The notes beneath the pieces were generated by a model, which had not been told where the DNA came from, searched no databases, and saw only the letters and a program-made list of their open reading frames with translations. The position numbers and the translations under genes are program-made. 64,000 nt of DNA. It comes from Gallalistipes aquisgranensis (GTDB lineage: Bacteria > Bacteroidota > Bacteroidia > Bacteroidales > Rikenellaceae). This document shows positions 44,367 through 52,104 of the stretch, piece after piece (position 1 is the first letter of the stretch; every line of letters starts with the position of its first letter). Location of the stretch: assembly GCF_014982715.1 (NCBI RefSeq), contig NZ_JADCJY010000001.1, positions 1,054,001 through 1,118,000 on the forward strand. Reading direction: 5' to 3'.

Positions 44367-44888
44367 ATGATGAAAATACGCAATCTGATGCTTCTGCTCC
44401 TGGCAGCCGTCTGCAGCACCTCTGTCGCCCAAACTTCCGCGGAGACGGGGAAAGTGGGCCCGGTGGAAATACGCGACGCCAGCAACGAACCCGTTGCACT
44501 GCCCGACCTGGGGAAAAAGCACCTGCTCATTTTCTATATCGACCCGGACCATGCCTCCCAGAACGAAAAATTCAGGGAAGACCTCGAGAAGAACCAGATC
44601 AACAGCCCCAACATCCACTCGTTCGGTGTCATCAATCTGAAAGACGCCCCCATGTTGCCCAACGCAGTGGTGAGGGCCATGATCCGCAAAAAAGCCAAAC
44701 AGACCGGAGCCACGATCTACACCGATCCGGACCACTTGTTGCGCGATGCATGGAAATTGGGCGACGTGAATGACAAGTTCACCCTGATTTTCGTCACCAA
44801 GGAGCGGAAAATCGAATACCTGCGCAAGGGGGAACTGACTCCGGAGGACATCCGGGAGTTTTACCGGATCATCGGCAAATACAAATAA
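44367..44888 (+). CDS. YtfJ-like exported thioredoxin-fold protein
   Basis: 173 aa. Signal peptide ending STSVAQ (about residue 21). The mature part follows the YtfJ plan: GKKHLLIFYIDPDHASQNE, an IHSFGVINLKDAPMLPN strand, TIYTDPDHLLRDAWKLG and a C-terminal LRKGELTPEDIREFYRII helix. No CxxC, so it is not a disulfide reductase of the usual kind. Periplasmic; function of the family is unknown. Followed after 21 nt by an Omp85-type gene, so co-transcription is likely. Confidence 0.72.
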   Translation: MMKIRNLMLLLLAAVCSTSVAQTSAETGKVGPVEIRDASNEPVALPDLGKKHLLIFYIDPDHASQNEKFREDLEKNQINSPNIHSFGVINLKDAPMLPNAVVRAMIRKKAKQTGATIYTDPDHLLRDAWKLGDVNDKFTLIFVTKERKIEYLRKGELTPEDIREFYRIIGKYK

Positions 44889-44909
44889 TCGTCAGCTAAA
44901 CGGAACCCT

Positions 44910-46115
44910 ATGAACGGAAAGTCGATCGTCGCTCTCCTATTCGCCGTCTCGTTATCGTCCGGTGTTTCGGCGCAGGAACAAATTCCGGCAGCCGATTCCG
45001 CAGGCCGCAGTACCGTCCCTGCGGAGACGGTTCTGGCCTCGGATTCCGTCCCCGCAAAACGGAATCACTTCTTCCGTCGTTTCTACAACTATTTCAAAAA
45101 CGCCAACGAGGACAAGACCCTCACCAAGAAGTTCGATTTCAGCGTGATCGGCGGTCCCCACTACTCTTCGGACACCAAACTGGGACTGGGACTGGTCGCC
45201 GCAGGCCTTTTTCGCATGGACCGTACCGACATGATCACTCCGCCCTCGAACATCTCGCTGTTCGGCGACATCACGACCACCGGATTTTACCTGTTGGGCG
45301 TACGGGGCAACCTGATCTTCCGCGACACGAAGCACCGGCTCGATTTCACGACCTACTTCTTTTCGTTCCCGAGTGCCTTCTGGGGCATCGGGCACTACGC
45401 CGCCGAACACAACACCCCCAGTTCTTACAAGCGTTTCCAGACCCAGTTCAAAATCGACTACATGACCCGCGTAGCCCGGAATCTCTACGTAGGCGTGAAC
45501 GGCAGTTTCCAATATGTGGCCGGCAGCAATTTCACCAACATCGAGCAGTTGGGCGGACAGAAAACATTCTACACCAACACGGGCCTCGGTGCATTCGTTC
45601 TCTACGACTCCCGGGACGTCATCAACAACGCCTACCGGGGAATATACGCTAAAATCGACCAACGTTTTTTCCCGAAATTCATCGGCAACAACGGTACGTT
45701 CTACCATACAGAAGTCAACTTCAATGCCTACCACAAACTCTGGAAGGGAGCCGTAATGGCATATGATTTCTACGGGGTGGTCAACAAGGGCGATACGCCG
45801 TGGACGATGCTGGCCCTGCTGGGCGGTTCCTACCGGATGAGAGGCTATTATGAAGGACGCTACCGCGACAACGACATGGTGGAGATCCAGGCCGAACTCC
45901 GGCAGCGTATTTACGGACGCAGCGGAGCGGCCGTATGGGTCGGGGCCGGCAATGTATTTCCCAATTTCGGGAGTTTCAAACTCAATCAGACGCTGCCAAA
46001 CTACGGAATCGGATACCGATGGGAATTCAAGAAACGGGTCAATGTCCGTCTGGATTACGGGTTCGGCAAGCGGGGAAACAACAGTTTCCTGTTTCAGATC
46101 AACGAAGCATTCTAG
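44910..46115 (+). CDS. BamA/TamA-type outer-membrane beta-barrel (Omp85 C-terminal domain)
   Basis: 401 aa with a signal peptide (GVSAQ, about residue 21). No POTRA domains; the protein is essentially the barrel: FDFSVIGGPHYSSDTKLGLG, strand pairs such as GFYLLGVRGNLIF, FDFSTY-type strands, and the conserved late GGSYRMRGYYEGRYRDNDMVEIQAELRQRI segment (the VRGF/Y-like motif of Omp85). The C-terminal strand ends in aromatic Phe. Likely an outer-membrane pore or enzyme-linked barrel; translocator function is not proven. It is followed after 2 nt by the phosphoethanolamine transferase start. Confidence 0.85.
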   Translation: MNGKSIVALLFAVSLSSGVSAQEQIPAADSAGRSTVPAETVLASDSVPAKRNHFFRRFYNYFKNANEDKTLTKKFDFSVIGGPHYSSDTKLGLGLVAAGLFRMDRTDMITPPSNISLFGDITTTGFYLLGVRGNLIFRDTKHRLDFTTYFFSFPSAFWGIGHYAAEHNTPSSYKRFQTQFKIDYMTRVARNLYVGVNGSFQYVAGSNFTNIEQLGGQKTFYTNTGLGAFVLYDSRDVINNAYRGIYAKIDQRFFPKFIGNNGTFYHTEVNFNAYHKLWKGAVMAYDFYGVVNKGDTPWTMLALLGGSYRMRGYYEGRYRDNDMVEIQAELRQRIYGRSGAAVWVGAGNVFPNFGSFKLNQTLPNYGIGYRWEFKKRVNVRLDYGFGKRGNNSFLFQINEAF

Positions 46116-46117
46116 TC

Positions 46118-47851
46118 ATGAATTGGTTCAAATCATTCATTCACAGGCTGTTTTCCACTCAAGAGGGCATTCTGGCCGTATTCGTGGCCGTCATGCTGGT
46201 ACCCGACCTTTTTCTGGCCTACACAGAGCCGTACCGCCTCAGTACGGTACTGGCTTCGCTGTTGCTGCCCGGAGCCTTCTATCTCCTGTGGGCCCTTATC
46301 GCCCGGCGCCCGGGAGGCATGATGCTGGCCGCCCTTCCCTTCATGATACTCGGGGCGTTCCAACTAGTGCTGCTCTATCTGTTCGGCGACTCGATCATTG
46401 CCGTAGACATGTTTCTGAACGTATTCACGACCAACGTATCGGAAGCCACCGAATTGCTCGGCAACATCTATCCGGCCATTATCGGCGTATGTGTGCTCTA
46501 TATCCCCCTGCTGGTTCTGGCCGTACGCTCTCTGCTGCTCAAGCAACGGTTGAACGGCCGCTTCCGGGCCAAAGCGGCGCTGACAGGCTGTGTCATGGCG
46601 TTAGGCGGATGCGTCTGTCTGGTCGCATCGAAGGCAGCCAATCCGGAATTCGGCGTGAAATACCATATCTTCCCGGCCAATGTGATCTACAATATCCAAC
46701 TGACCCTGGAACGTTGGAAACTCAGCGAAAACTATCCCGAGACTTCGAAGGACTTCCGGTTCGATGCGACTAAACGGAGCGATTCGGCCCATAGGGAAGT
46801 ATACGTGCTGGTGATCGGCGAAGCCTCGCGGGCAGCCAACTGGCAGTTGTTCGGTTACGGACGGCCAACCACGCCCGACCTGGCGGGAACCGACGGAGTG
46901 GTGCCGTTCAGCGACCTGCTCACACAGGCCAATGCCACGCACAAAAGCGTTCCCATTATCCTCTCTCCCGCATCGGCTGAAAATTACAGTGATATATACA
47001 AACAGAAAAGCATCATCTCCCTCTACAAGGAGGCAGGATTCAAAACGCTGTTCATTTCGAACCAGGTCCCCAACCGTTCGCTGATCGACTATTTTGCGGC
47101 GGAGGCGGACAGGAGAATCGACATCTCTCCCCGGGAAAACGATCTGATCACGGAAAACCGCTACGACGGTGATGCCCTGCCCCACCTGCGCGAAGCGATC
47201 GTTTCGACCGACAGCAATCTGCTGGTAGTAATCCACACATACGGTTCGCATTTCGACTACACCAAACGGTACCCCGCCTCCTTCTCCCGTTTCACTCCGG
47301 ATGCCGTATCTTCGGTGCGTTCCAGTCGGGAGAATCTTGTCAACGCCTACGACAACAGCATCGCCTACACGGATCACGTACTCTCGGAGATCATATCCAC
47401 GCTCGATTCCGCCGACGTATGTTCGGCCCTGCTTTACTGTGCCGACCACGGTGAAGACCTCATGGACGACGAACGCGACCGTTTCCTGCATGCTTCCCCC
47501 ATCCCGACCTACTACCAACTTCACATCGCCGGGCTGGGTTGGTTCTCAGATCGGTACCGGGAGTCATATCCCTACCGTTACGAAACGGCCCGGGCTAACA
47601 GGGAGCGACCTGTGACGACCGCTTCCATATTCCACACAATGGCCCAGATCGGAGATATCGAAAGTCCGTATATCGACTCAACCCGCTCGCTCGTCAGCAA
47701 TTCTTTCCGCAACTTGCCCCGCATGTATCTGACAGATCACGCCAAAGCGGTGGAATTTTTCAACACAGGTCTCAAGGAGGAGGATTTCCGGATGTTGGAC
47801 AAACATCGTATCGAATACGACAAGGAAAATGTCAAAAAGATAAAATACTGA
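46118..47851 (+). CDS. Phosphoethanolamine transferase (lipid A/EptA-like)
   Basis: 577 aa inner-membrane enzyme. About five N-terminal membrane segments (residues 15-170) precede a periplasmic alkaline-phosphatase-fold domain. The phospho-accepting threonine is Thr274 in ANATHKSVP, metal residues include Glu235 in GEASRAANWQLFGYGRPTTP, the HTYGSHFDYTKRYP histidines and DHGEDLMD. It adds phosphoethanolamine to lipid A or a similar glycan, which alters charge and polymyxin sensitivity. Start 46118 is 2 nt after the Omp85 stop; a longer frame upstream lies in that gene. Substrate is inferred from family. Confidence 0.88.
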   Translation: MNWFKSFIHRLFSTQEGILAVFVAVMLVPDLFLAYTEPYRLSTVLASLLLPGAFYLLWALIARRPGGMMLAALPFMILGAFQLVLLYLFGDSIIAVDMFLNVFTTNVSEATELLGNIYPAIIGVCVLYIPLLVLAVRSLLLKQRLNGRFRAKAALTGCVMALGGCVCLVASKAANPEFGVKYHIFPANVIYNIQLTLERWKLSENYPETSKDFRFDATKRSDSAHREVYVLVIGEASRAANWQLFGYGRPTTPDLAGTDGVVPFSDLLTQANATHKSVPIILSPASAENYSDIYKQKSIISLYKEAGFKTLFISNQVPNRSLIDYFAAEADRRIDISPRENDLITENRYDGDALPHLREAIVSTDSNLLVVIHTYGSHFDYTKRYPASFSRFTPDAVSSVRSSRENLVNAYDNSIAYTDHVLSEIISTLDSADVCSALLYCADHGEDLMDDERDRFLHASPIPTYYQLHIAGLGWFSDRYRESYPYRYETARANRERPVTTASIFHTMAQIGDIESPYIDSTRSLVSNSFRNLPRMYLTDHAKAVEFFNTGLKEEDFRMLDKHRIEYDKENVKKIKY

Positions 47852-47887
47852 TTCTCTGCCGACCGAAACCTAACCAATCTGAACCGG

Positions 47888-47919
47888 AAACGGGAGTCTG
47901 CGAACAGACTCCCGTTTTT
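47888..47919. terminator. Bidirectional terminator between converging genes
   Basis: 13-bp perfect stem (47888-47900 with 47905-47917), 4-nt CGAA loop, A- and T-rich flanks. Confidence 0.92.
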
Positions 47920-47942
47920 CCACCACTAACCGACGAGTTCCC

Positions 47943-48413
47943 CTATTTGAGTTTCAGCGTATAGTTCAATCCGGAAACAGGATGCTCCATATTGCGATTC
48001 AGCAAAGTGAGCGTATTTCCCTTGTACAGGAAATTCATCCGGTTGAGCGAATCCCTCGGACTGAGTTGATAGACCGTGGCGTCGTTGTGCTCGGCATCGC
48101 CGCGCAGGGTGATCCAATGTCCGGACGTGACGAACGTGGTATCTTTGCCGTTCGCAGCCTCCAGGTAGGTCATCGACAGTTCGTAAACTCCCGTCCCGCT
48201 ATACTTCTGATTCCAAAGTGTCAGCTTATAGTCGATACCGGGACCGTCGGCTGCTGGCAAAAGCCCCGCATAGACCCGTTCGACAACCGGCCCCAACTGT
48301 TTGTCGATAACCAGCGAATCTCGAATGGATACCGATTCCTGCTGACGGTCCCCCCGGGTACCGCAGGCGACGAAGAACAAAGAGATAATACATGCAAAAA
48401 TAACCCGTTTCAT
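47943..48413 (-). CDS. NlpE-like lipoprotein lacking the CxxC
   Basis: 156 aa. Lipobox FFVAC with Cys17. The N-terminal NlpE barrel is recognisable from YAGLLPAADGPGIDYKLTL, where canonical NlpE reads PCADC; both motif cysteines are replaced (Ala54, Gly57). GTGVYELSMTYLE and the C-terminal NTLTLLNRNMEHPVSGLNY complete the fold. E. coli NlpE senses adhesion and copper-related stress through its cysteines; a protein without them must act otherwise. Monocistronic, with its own terminator on the left. Start chosen at the lipoprotein signal. Confidence 0.78.
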   Translation of the reverse strand: MKRVIFACIISLFFVACGTRGDRQQESVSIRDSLVIDKQLGPVVERVYAGLLPAADGPGIDYKLTLWNQKYSGTGVYELSMTYLEAANGKDTTFVTSGHWITLRGDAEHNDATVYQLSPRDSLNRMNFLYKGNTLTLLNRNMEHPVSGLNYTLKLK

Positions 48414-48483
48414 TTTCGTATAGTATTGATTGTGCGACACTATCAGCAAATTCCAAACCAATGGAGCCCTAAAAAGGGAAAAA

Positions 48484-48514
48484 ACAAAAACGCCGACAAG
48501 GATGCCGGCGTTTT
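48484..48514 (-). terminator. Terminator after the histone H1-like gene
   Basis: 12-bp stem (48487-48498 with 48503-48514, one G-U pair), followed on the minus strand by a T-run. Confidence 0.82.
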
Positions 48515-48531
48515 CTCTCGGTTGAAAGACC

Positions 48532-48705
48532 TTATTTGGAGGCTTCAACGGATACTTTCCTGAACTCCTTCAGCAACTTCGAAAGCTCCAGAGCGGCTTT
48601 GCGGGCACGCGTTCCGGCTGCTTTGTTGTTCTTGGTGAGCTGCAAATTGGCATTCTCGGTAAAAAGGGCGATCTGCTCGTTGATCTGATCCACTAATTTT
48701 TGCAT
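48532..48705 (-). CDS. Histone H1-like (Hc1-type) small basic protein
   Basis: 57 aa, found by reading the sequence since it is too short for the usual length cut-off. It begins MQKLVDQINEQIALFTENA and continues NNKAAGTRARKAALELSKL and LKEFRKVSVEASK. The helical, lysine-rich layout with the KAAGTRARKA motif is the Bacteroidota histone H1/Hc1-like family, thought to bind DNA. Complete, with a TTTG-N18-TAGTTTTG promoter and its own terminator. Net charge is only mildly basic; any role in nucleoid structure is inferred. Confidence 0.85.
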   Translation of the reverse strand: MQKLVDQINEQIALFTENANLQLTKNNKAAGTRARKAALELSKLLKEFRKVSVEASK

Positions 48706-48746
48706 AATCGTAATTGTTATTTGGGTTATTAAAAATATTCCAGATA

Positions 48747-48776
48747 CAAAACTAAGGAAAAAAACAGTTTTACAAA
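48747..48776 (-). promoter_or_regulatory. Promoter for the histone H1-like gene
   Basis: Minus-strand TTTG, 18-nt spacer, TAGTTTTG (48754 to 48747), about 42 nt before the start, within the wzc-histone gap. Confidence 0.66.
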
Positions 48777-48799
48777 CTTTTTTTTGCGATTTTGAACGC

Positions 48800-51202
48800 C
48801 TAAAGCCGGAAAAAACGCTTTATTTTCTTTCCCAAACGCTCTTTACGGCGATTTCCGGTTCCATGCTCCCCATACTGTCCCCCATATCCATAATGGTAGC
48901 CGTACCCGTAACCATAGTTGTATCCGTAACCATAGCCGTAACGGCTGGAAGAAGTCGCATCGGAAAGGATGATCGCCATATTCTTCAGCGTCTTATTGAC
49001 CCACAACGCCTGGATAGACTCGAGACTACGTCTGTCGGAACGTCCCACACGTATCGTATAAAGCGTCAGGTCCGCCACCCGGTTTGAAATTACGGTATCG
49101 GCGACCAGACCCACGGGCGAAGTGTCCACCACAATATAGTCATAATCCTCACGCAACGTTCTGAATGCCTCGTCGAGCCGTTTGCTGATAAGCAACTCGG
49201 CCGGATTGGGAGGAATGGCACCTGCGTAGAGAATGTCCACGCCCTCCACTTCACCTTTCGAAATCAGGCTCCGGATGTCATTTTCCTTTCCAGCCAGATA
49301 ATTGGAGATTCCCTTGTGATGGGTCGAATGTCCGAACTTTTTGGCCAGCGTCGATTTACGGAGGTCCAGATCAACCAACAGGATTCTTTTGCCGGCAATG
49401 GAGAGAGACGAGGCCAGATTCATCGACAGGAAAGTCTTGCCCTCGCTGGGAATCGTCGAGGTCAGCATAATAACTTTCCGGTCTTCTCCCGTCATCATGA
49501 AATCCAAATTGGTCCTTACGATCCGGAAAGCCTCAGAAACGATGTCACGGCTGTTTTTCTCCACGATGCGATCGGACATTCCCTCCTCCTTGGACGGAAT
49601 CTCGCCGATGATGGGCGCCTTCACGACAGCCTCCACATCTTTCCGGCCCCGAATCGAAGTGCGCAACTGGTCGATCAACAGCAACACGCCCACCGGAAGC
49701 GCCAATCCGAACAGGAACGAAGCAAGAAGAATGACAGGGACTTTAGGGGAAACCGGAATACCCGTGCTCGAAGCAGGGTCAATCACTTTGGCGATCGGCA
49801 CCGCCGAAGCCAGTTTCAATCCGTTCTCCTCTCGCTTGTTCAGAAGGAACAGATAGAGAGACTCCTTGATCTTCTGCTGCCGCATGATAGACTGCCCCTC
49901 CTTTTCGAGGGTCGGCACGTTACGCACCCGGTTGCTGATCGACTTTTCCTGGGCTGCCAACGACTTCTGGCGGATCAACAGCGAGTTATGCAAATTCCGG
50001 ATAGACTCCTCCAGCGAAGACTGCATGTTGAGTATCTGGGCATTGAGCTCCTGAATGACGGGGTTCTGACTCACGTCGCCGCTTGCCAACAACCGGTTTC
50101 TCTGCAATACCATCTGATTATACAACTCGATGCTGCCGTTCAGCGCAGGGTCCTCGATTCCGATATTGGTCGGCAGGAGGGCATACTGCCCCTTGTATTG
50201 CCGGACATATTTCCCCACACTCTCCACCAGACTGATCTGAGTCGCCACATCCACGGACAACTGCTCATACTGGGAAGCCGAATTGAGAAAAATTCCCGAC
50301 TCGGAGACGATATCCACCGACTCGTTATCGCGTTTGAAGCGCTCCACGTCTCGATCGACCGTTTCCAGTTCATATCCTACCACCCGCAGCCGCTCGTCGA
50401 TGAAGTCGGCCGTATTCTGCGCCGCCCGCCGTTTGTCGTCGATGGCGTCCTTGTTATATACGTCGATCAATCCGTTGATGATGTCCGTAGCTTTCTGGGC
50501 CACGGGTGCCGTCAGCGAGAGCTGGATGATGCTGGTCGTTTTACTGGCCGGAGCACTCGCCAGTTCGGTTGCATACCGCTGCGCCACTTTGAACGGATTG
50601 GCTACCCGTACGACAATGGAAGCGTCCGGATAAGAGGAGAAGTTCGTCCGTTTGTTAACCGTGAACGTAACGCTGTCCTGGGTCACGGGAACACCGTAAG
50701 GATGGGCTTCGGAAGGACCGTCGTCCACCTGGGCCACATACTCCGTATCGGACTTCAACCGGAGCTGAACCGTAAAACGCCGCTTCAAACTGTCGGGGAC
50801 TACCAGTTCGACGGGCGACAGCAGACTGTAAATCTCCTGGGTACGCAACCTGCCGTCGATATAATAGGAGATATGGGCCTTCAGGTTTTTCACCACCTTC
50901 AGCATAAGCGTGCGGGATTTCAGCACCAACACCTCGTTGTCCACCGATGAGGTCGATTTGAACAGGCCGCCGCCGGAAAAATCGGTAATATCGGCCGAAG
51001 CGTCGCGCATATAGTCCTCATCGACCCGTATGGAAGCGGAAGACACATACATCCGGGTCATGGTCTGCGTCAGCAGATATCCCGTTCCGAAGCACAACAC
51101 TACGGAAATAAGGAACCACCCCCAATTATTCAGAAAAAAATCGAGTATTTGCCGCAGAGTGATCTCCTTCTCCTGCTGTCCGGCTGTTTCGTTGTTCTCC
51201 AT
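48800..51202 (-). CDS. wzc: Wzc-type polysaccharide co-polymerase and BY-kinase
   Basis: 800 aa inner-membrane protein. N-terminal membrane segment about residues 28-50, a large periplasmic Wzz/GNVR domain with coiled-coil stretches (about 255-470), second membrane segment about 490-515 (VILLASFLFGLALPVGVLLLI), then the cytoplasmic BY-kinase. Walker A is STIPSEGKTFLSMNLA, Walker A' ILLVDLDLRKS and Walker B DYIVVDTSPVG. The C-terminal tail has a dense Tyr-Gly cluster for autophosphorylation. It controls chain length and export of surface polysaccharide with the Wza protein encoded 8 nt upstream. Confidence 0.94.
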   Translation of the reverse strand: MENNETAGQQEKEITLRQILDFFLNNWGWFLISVVLCFGTGYLLTQTMTRMYVSSASIRVDEDYMRDASADITDFSGGGLFKSTSSVDNEVLVLKSRTLMLKVVKNLKAHISYYIDGRLRTQEIYSLLSPVELVVPDSLKRRFTVQLRLKSDTEYVAQVDDGPSEAHPYGVPVTQDSVTFTVNKRTNFSSYPDASIVVRVANPFKVAQRYATELASAPASKTTSIIQLSLTAPVAQKATDIINGLIDVYNKDAIDDKRRAAQNTADFIDERLRVVGYELETVDRDVERFKRDNESVDIVSESGIFLNSASQYEQLSVDVATQISLVESVGKYVRQYKGQYALLPTNIGIEDPALNGSIELYNQMVLQRNRLLASGDVSQNPVIQELNAQILNMQSSLEESIRNLHNSLLIRQKSLAAQEKSISNRVRNVPTLEKEGQSIMRQQKIKESLYLFLLNKREENGLKLASAVPIAKVIDPASSTGIPVSPKVPVILLASFLFGLALPVGVLLLIDQLRTSIRGRKDVEAVVKAPIIGEIPSKEEGMSDRIVEKNSRDIVSEAFRIVRTNLDFMMTGEDRKVIMLTSTIPSEGKTFLSMNLASSLSIAGKRILLVDLDLRKSTLAKKFGHSTHHKGISNYLAGKENDIRSLISKGEVEGVDILYAGAIPPNPAELLISKRLDEAFRTLREDYDYIVVDTSPVGLVADTVISNRVADLTLYTIRVGRSDRRSLESIQALWVNKTLKNMAIILSDATSSSRYGYGYGYNYGYGYGYHYGYGGQYGEHGTGNRRKERLGKKIKRFFRL
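48871..48952 (-). repeat. Tandem Tyr-Gly codon repeat in the 3' end of wzc
   Basis: About 80 nt of short near-repeats (6-nt period, GGNTAY on the coding strand) encoding alternating Tyr-Gly. Such a tract can expand or contract by slippage, always in frame for the 6-nt unit, changing the number of phosphorylatable tyrosines. Confidence 0.8.
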
Positions 51203-51210
51203 ACTCTCCT

Positions 51211-51981
51211 CTATTTTGTCAGGGTTACGATCAGCGTGGCAATGGTCACCAGCAGGGAGCCGGACGAAAGGTAAAGCGGGAAATTACTCCGGAACGAAGA
51301 ACCCTGAATCGCCTTGGCCCTGTTCGGTTCCACATACACCACATCGTTCTGCTGCAAATAATAATAAGGTGACTCGAAAATATTCTTGGATTTCAGATCG
51401 AGGCGGGCCATCTTCCGTTCACCGTTCACTTCCCGGATTACCAGCACGTTGTCCCGACGGCCGTACACGGAAAGGTCTCCCGCCTTACCCACGGCTTCGA
51501 GCACCGTAATCCGGTCACTGGTCACATCGAAAGTTCCCGGCCGGGCGACCTCACCGAGCACGGTGACCTTGAAATTCCGGAAAGTAATGGTCACTACGGG
51601 ATCGGGCATAACCTCTGCCAGCCGCTTCTGCAACATCATTACGAGCTCTTCCCGCGTCATGCCGGCCACCTTGAGAGCACCCAGCACGGGAAAATTGATA
51701 TACCCCTCGCTGTTGACCTGATAGGCCTCCTGCTCCCAGCGATTGGAGGACGAATTGACATCCTGTGTGGCGCGCAGCAGATTGTAGGGAGCCGCCAATT
51801 CGGGCTTGGAGGAAGAGACCGTAATGGAGAGAATGTCGTCGGGCTTTATCCGGGGAAGATTGTCTTCGACGATCTTCATCATCTCGTCCCGTTCCGTATC
51901 TTGAAAATAGGCTATTTCCTTGGTCGTGGTACATGCGGCAAGCGACATGGCCAACACGAAAGAAAGGCAGATTCTATTCAT
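51211..51981 (-). CDS. wza: Wza-type polysaccharide export lipoprotein
   Basis: 256 aa outer-membrane lipoprotein with lipobox SLAAC (Cys17 from the chosen start). Poly_export domain: RIKPDDILSITVSSSKPE, GYINFPVLGALKVAGMTREEL, then an SLBB segment FKVTVLGEVARPGTFDV and DRITVLEAVGKAGDLSVYG. A single C-terminal hydrophobic helix (PLYLSSGSLLVTIATLIVTL) may form or span the pore. It pairs with the Wzc encoded 8 nt downstream. Shorter than E. coli Wza (379 aa) as in other Bacteroidota. Start 51981 opens the lipoprotein signal; a longer frame lacks it. Confidence 0.92.
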   Translation of the reverse strand: MNRICLSFVLAMSLAACTTTKEIAYFQDTERDEMMKIVEDNLPRIKPDDILSITVSSSKPELAAPYNLLRATQDVNSSSNRWEQEAYQVNSEGYINFPVLGALKVAGMTREELVMMLQKRLAEVMPDPVVTITFRNFKVTVLGEVARPGTFDVTSDRITVLEAVGKAGDLSVYGRRDNVLVIREVNGERKMARLDLKSKNIFESPYYYLQQNDVVYVEPNRAKAIQGSSFRSNFPLYLSSGSLLVTIATLIVTLTK

Positions 51982-52017
51982 GAGCAATATAAAAATAAAT
52001 GAGCGATGAAATGTCCA

Positions 52018-52025
52018 CAAAGATA
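52018..52025 (-). promoter_or_regulatory. -7 box TATCTTTG for wza-wzc
   Basis: Exact TAnnTTTG on the minus strand, 36 nt before the wza start; TTTC lies 18 nt further upstream. Confidence 0.65.
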
Positions 52026-52073
52026 GGACAAAAATCGTAATCGGAAAAAATTCGTTGGTATGCTTTTTGTCCG

Positions 52074-52086
52074 TTTTGTGACAAAA
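52074..52086. promoter_or_regulatory. Palindrome in the wza/efflux divergent region
   Basis: TTTTGT-G-ACAAAA, a perfect 6-bp inverted repeat with a 1-nt centre, 18 nt before the efflux operon start. Its position fits a repressor operator, but no regulator gene adjoins it. Confidence 0.4.
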
Positions 52087-52104
52087 TCAAGAAAAATATT
52101 GATT

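Noticed and set aside
48871-48952. Possible CRISPR-like or satellite repeat
   Set aside because: The repeat is a coding Tyr-Gly tract inside wzc with a 6-nt period; there are no spacers.
51982-52104. A regulator-binding AcrR-like site with a regulator gene
   Set aside because: Only one palindrome is visible and no TetR-type gene lies in the window; it is kept as a low-confidence site only.
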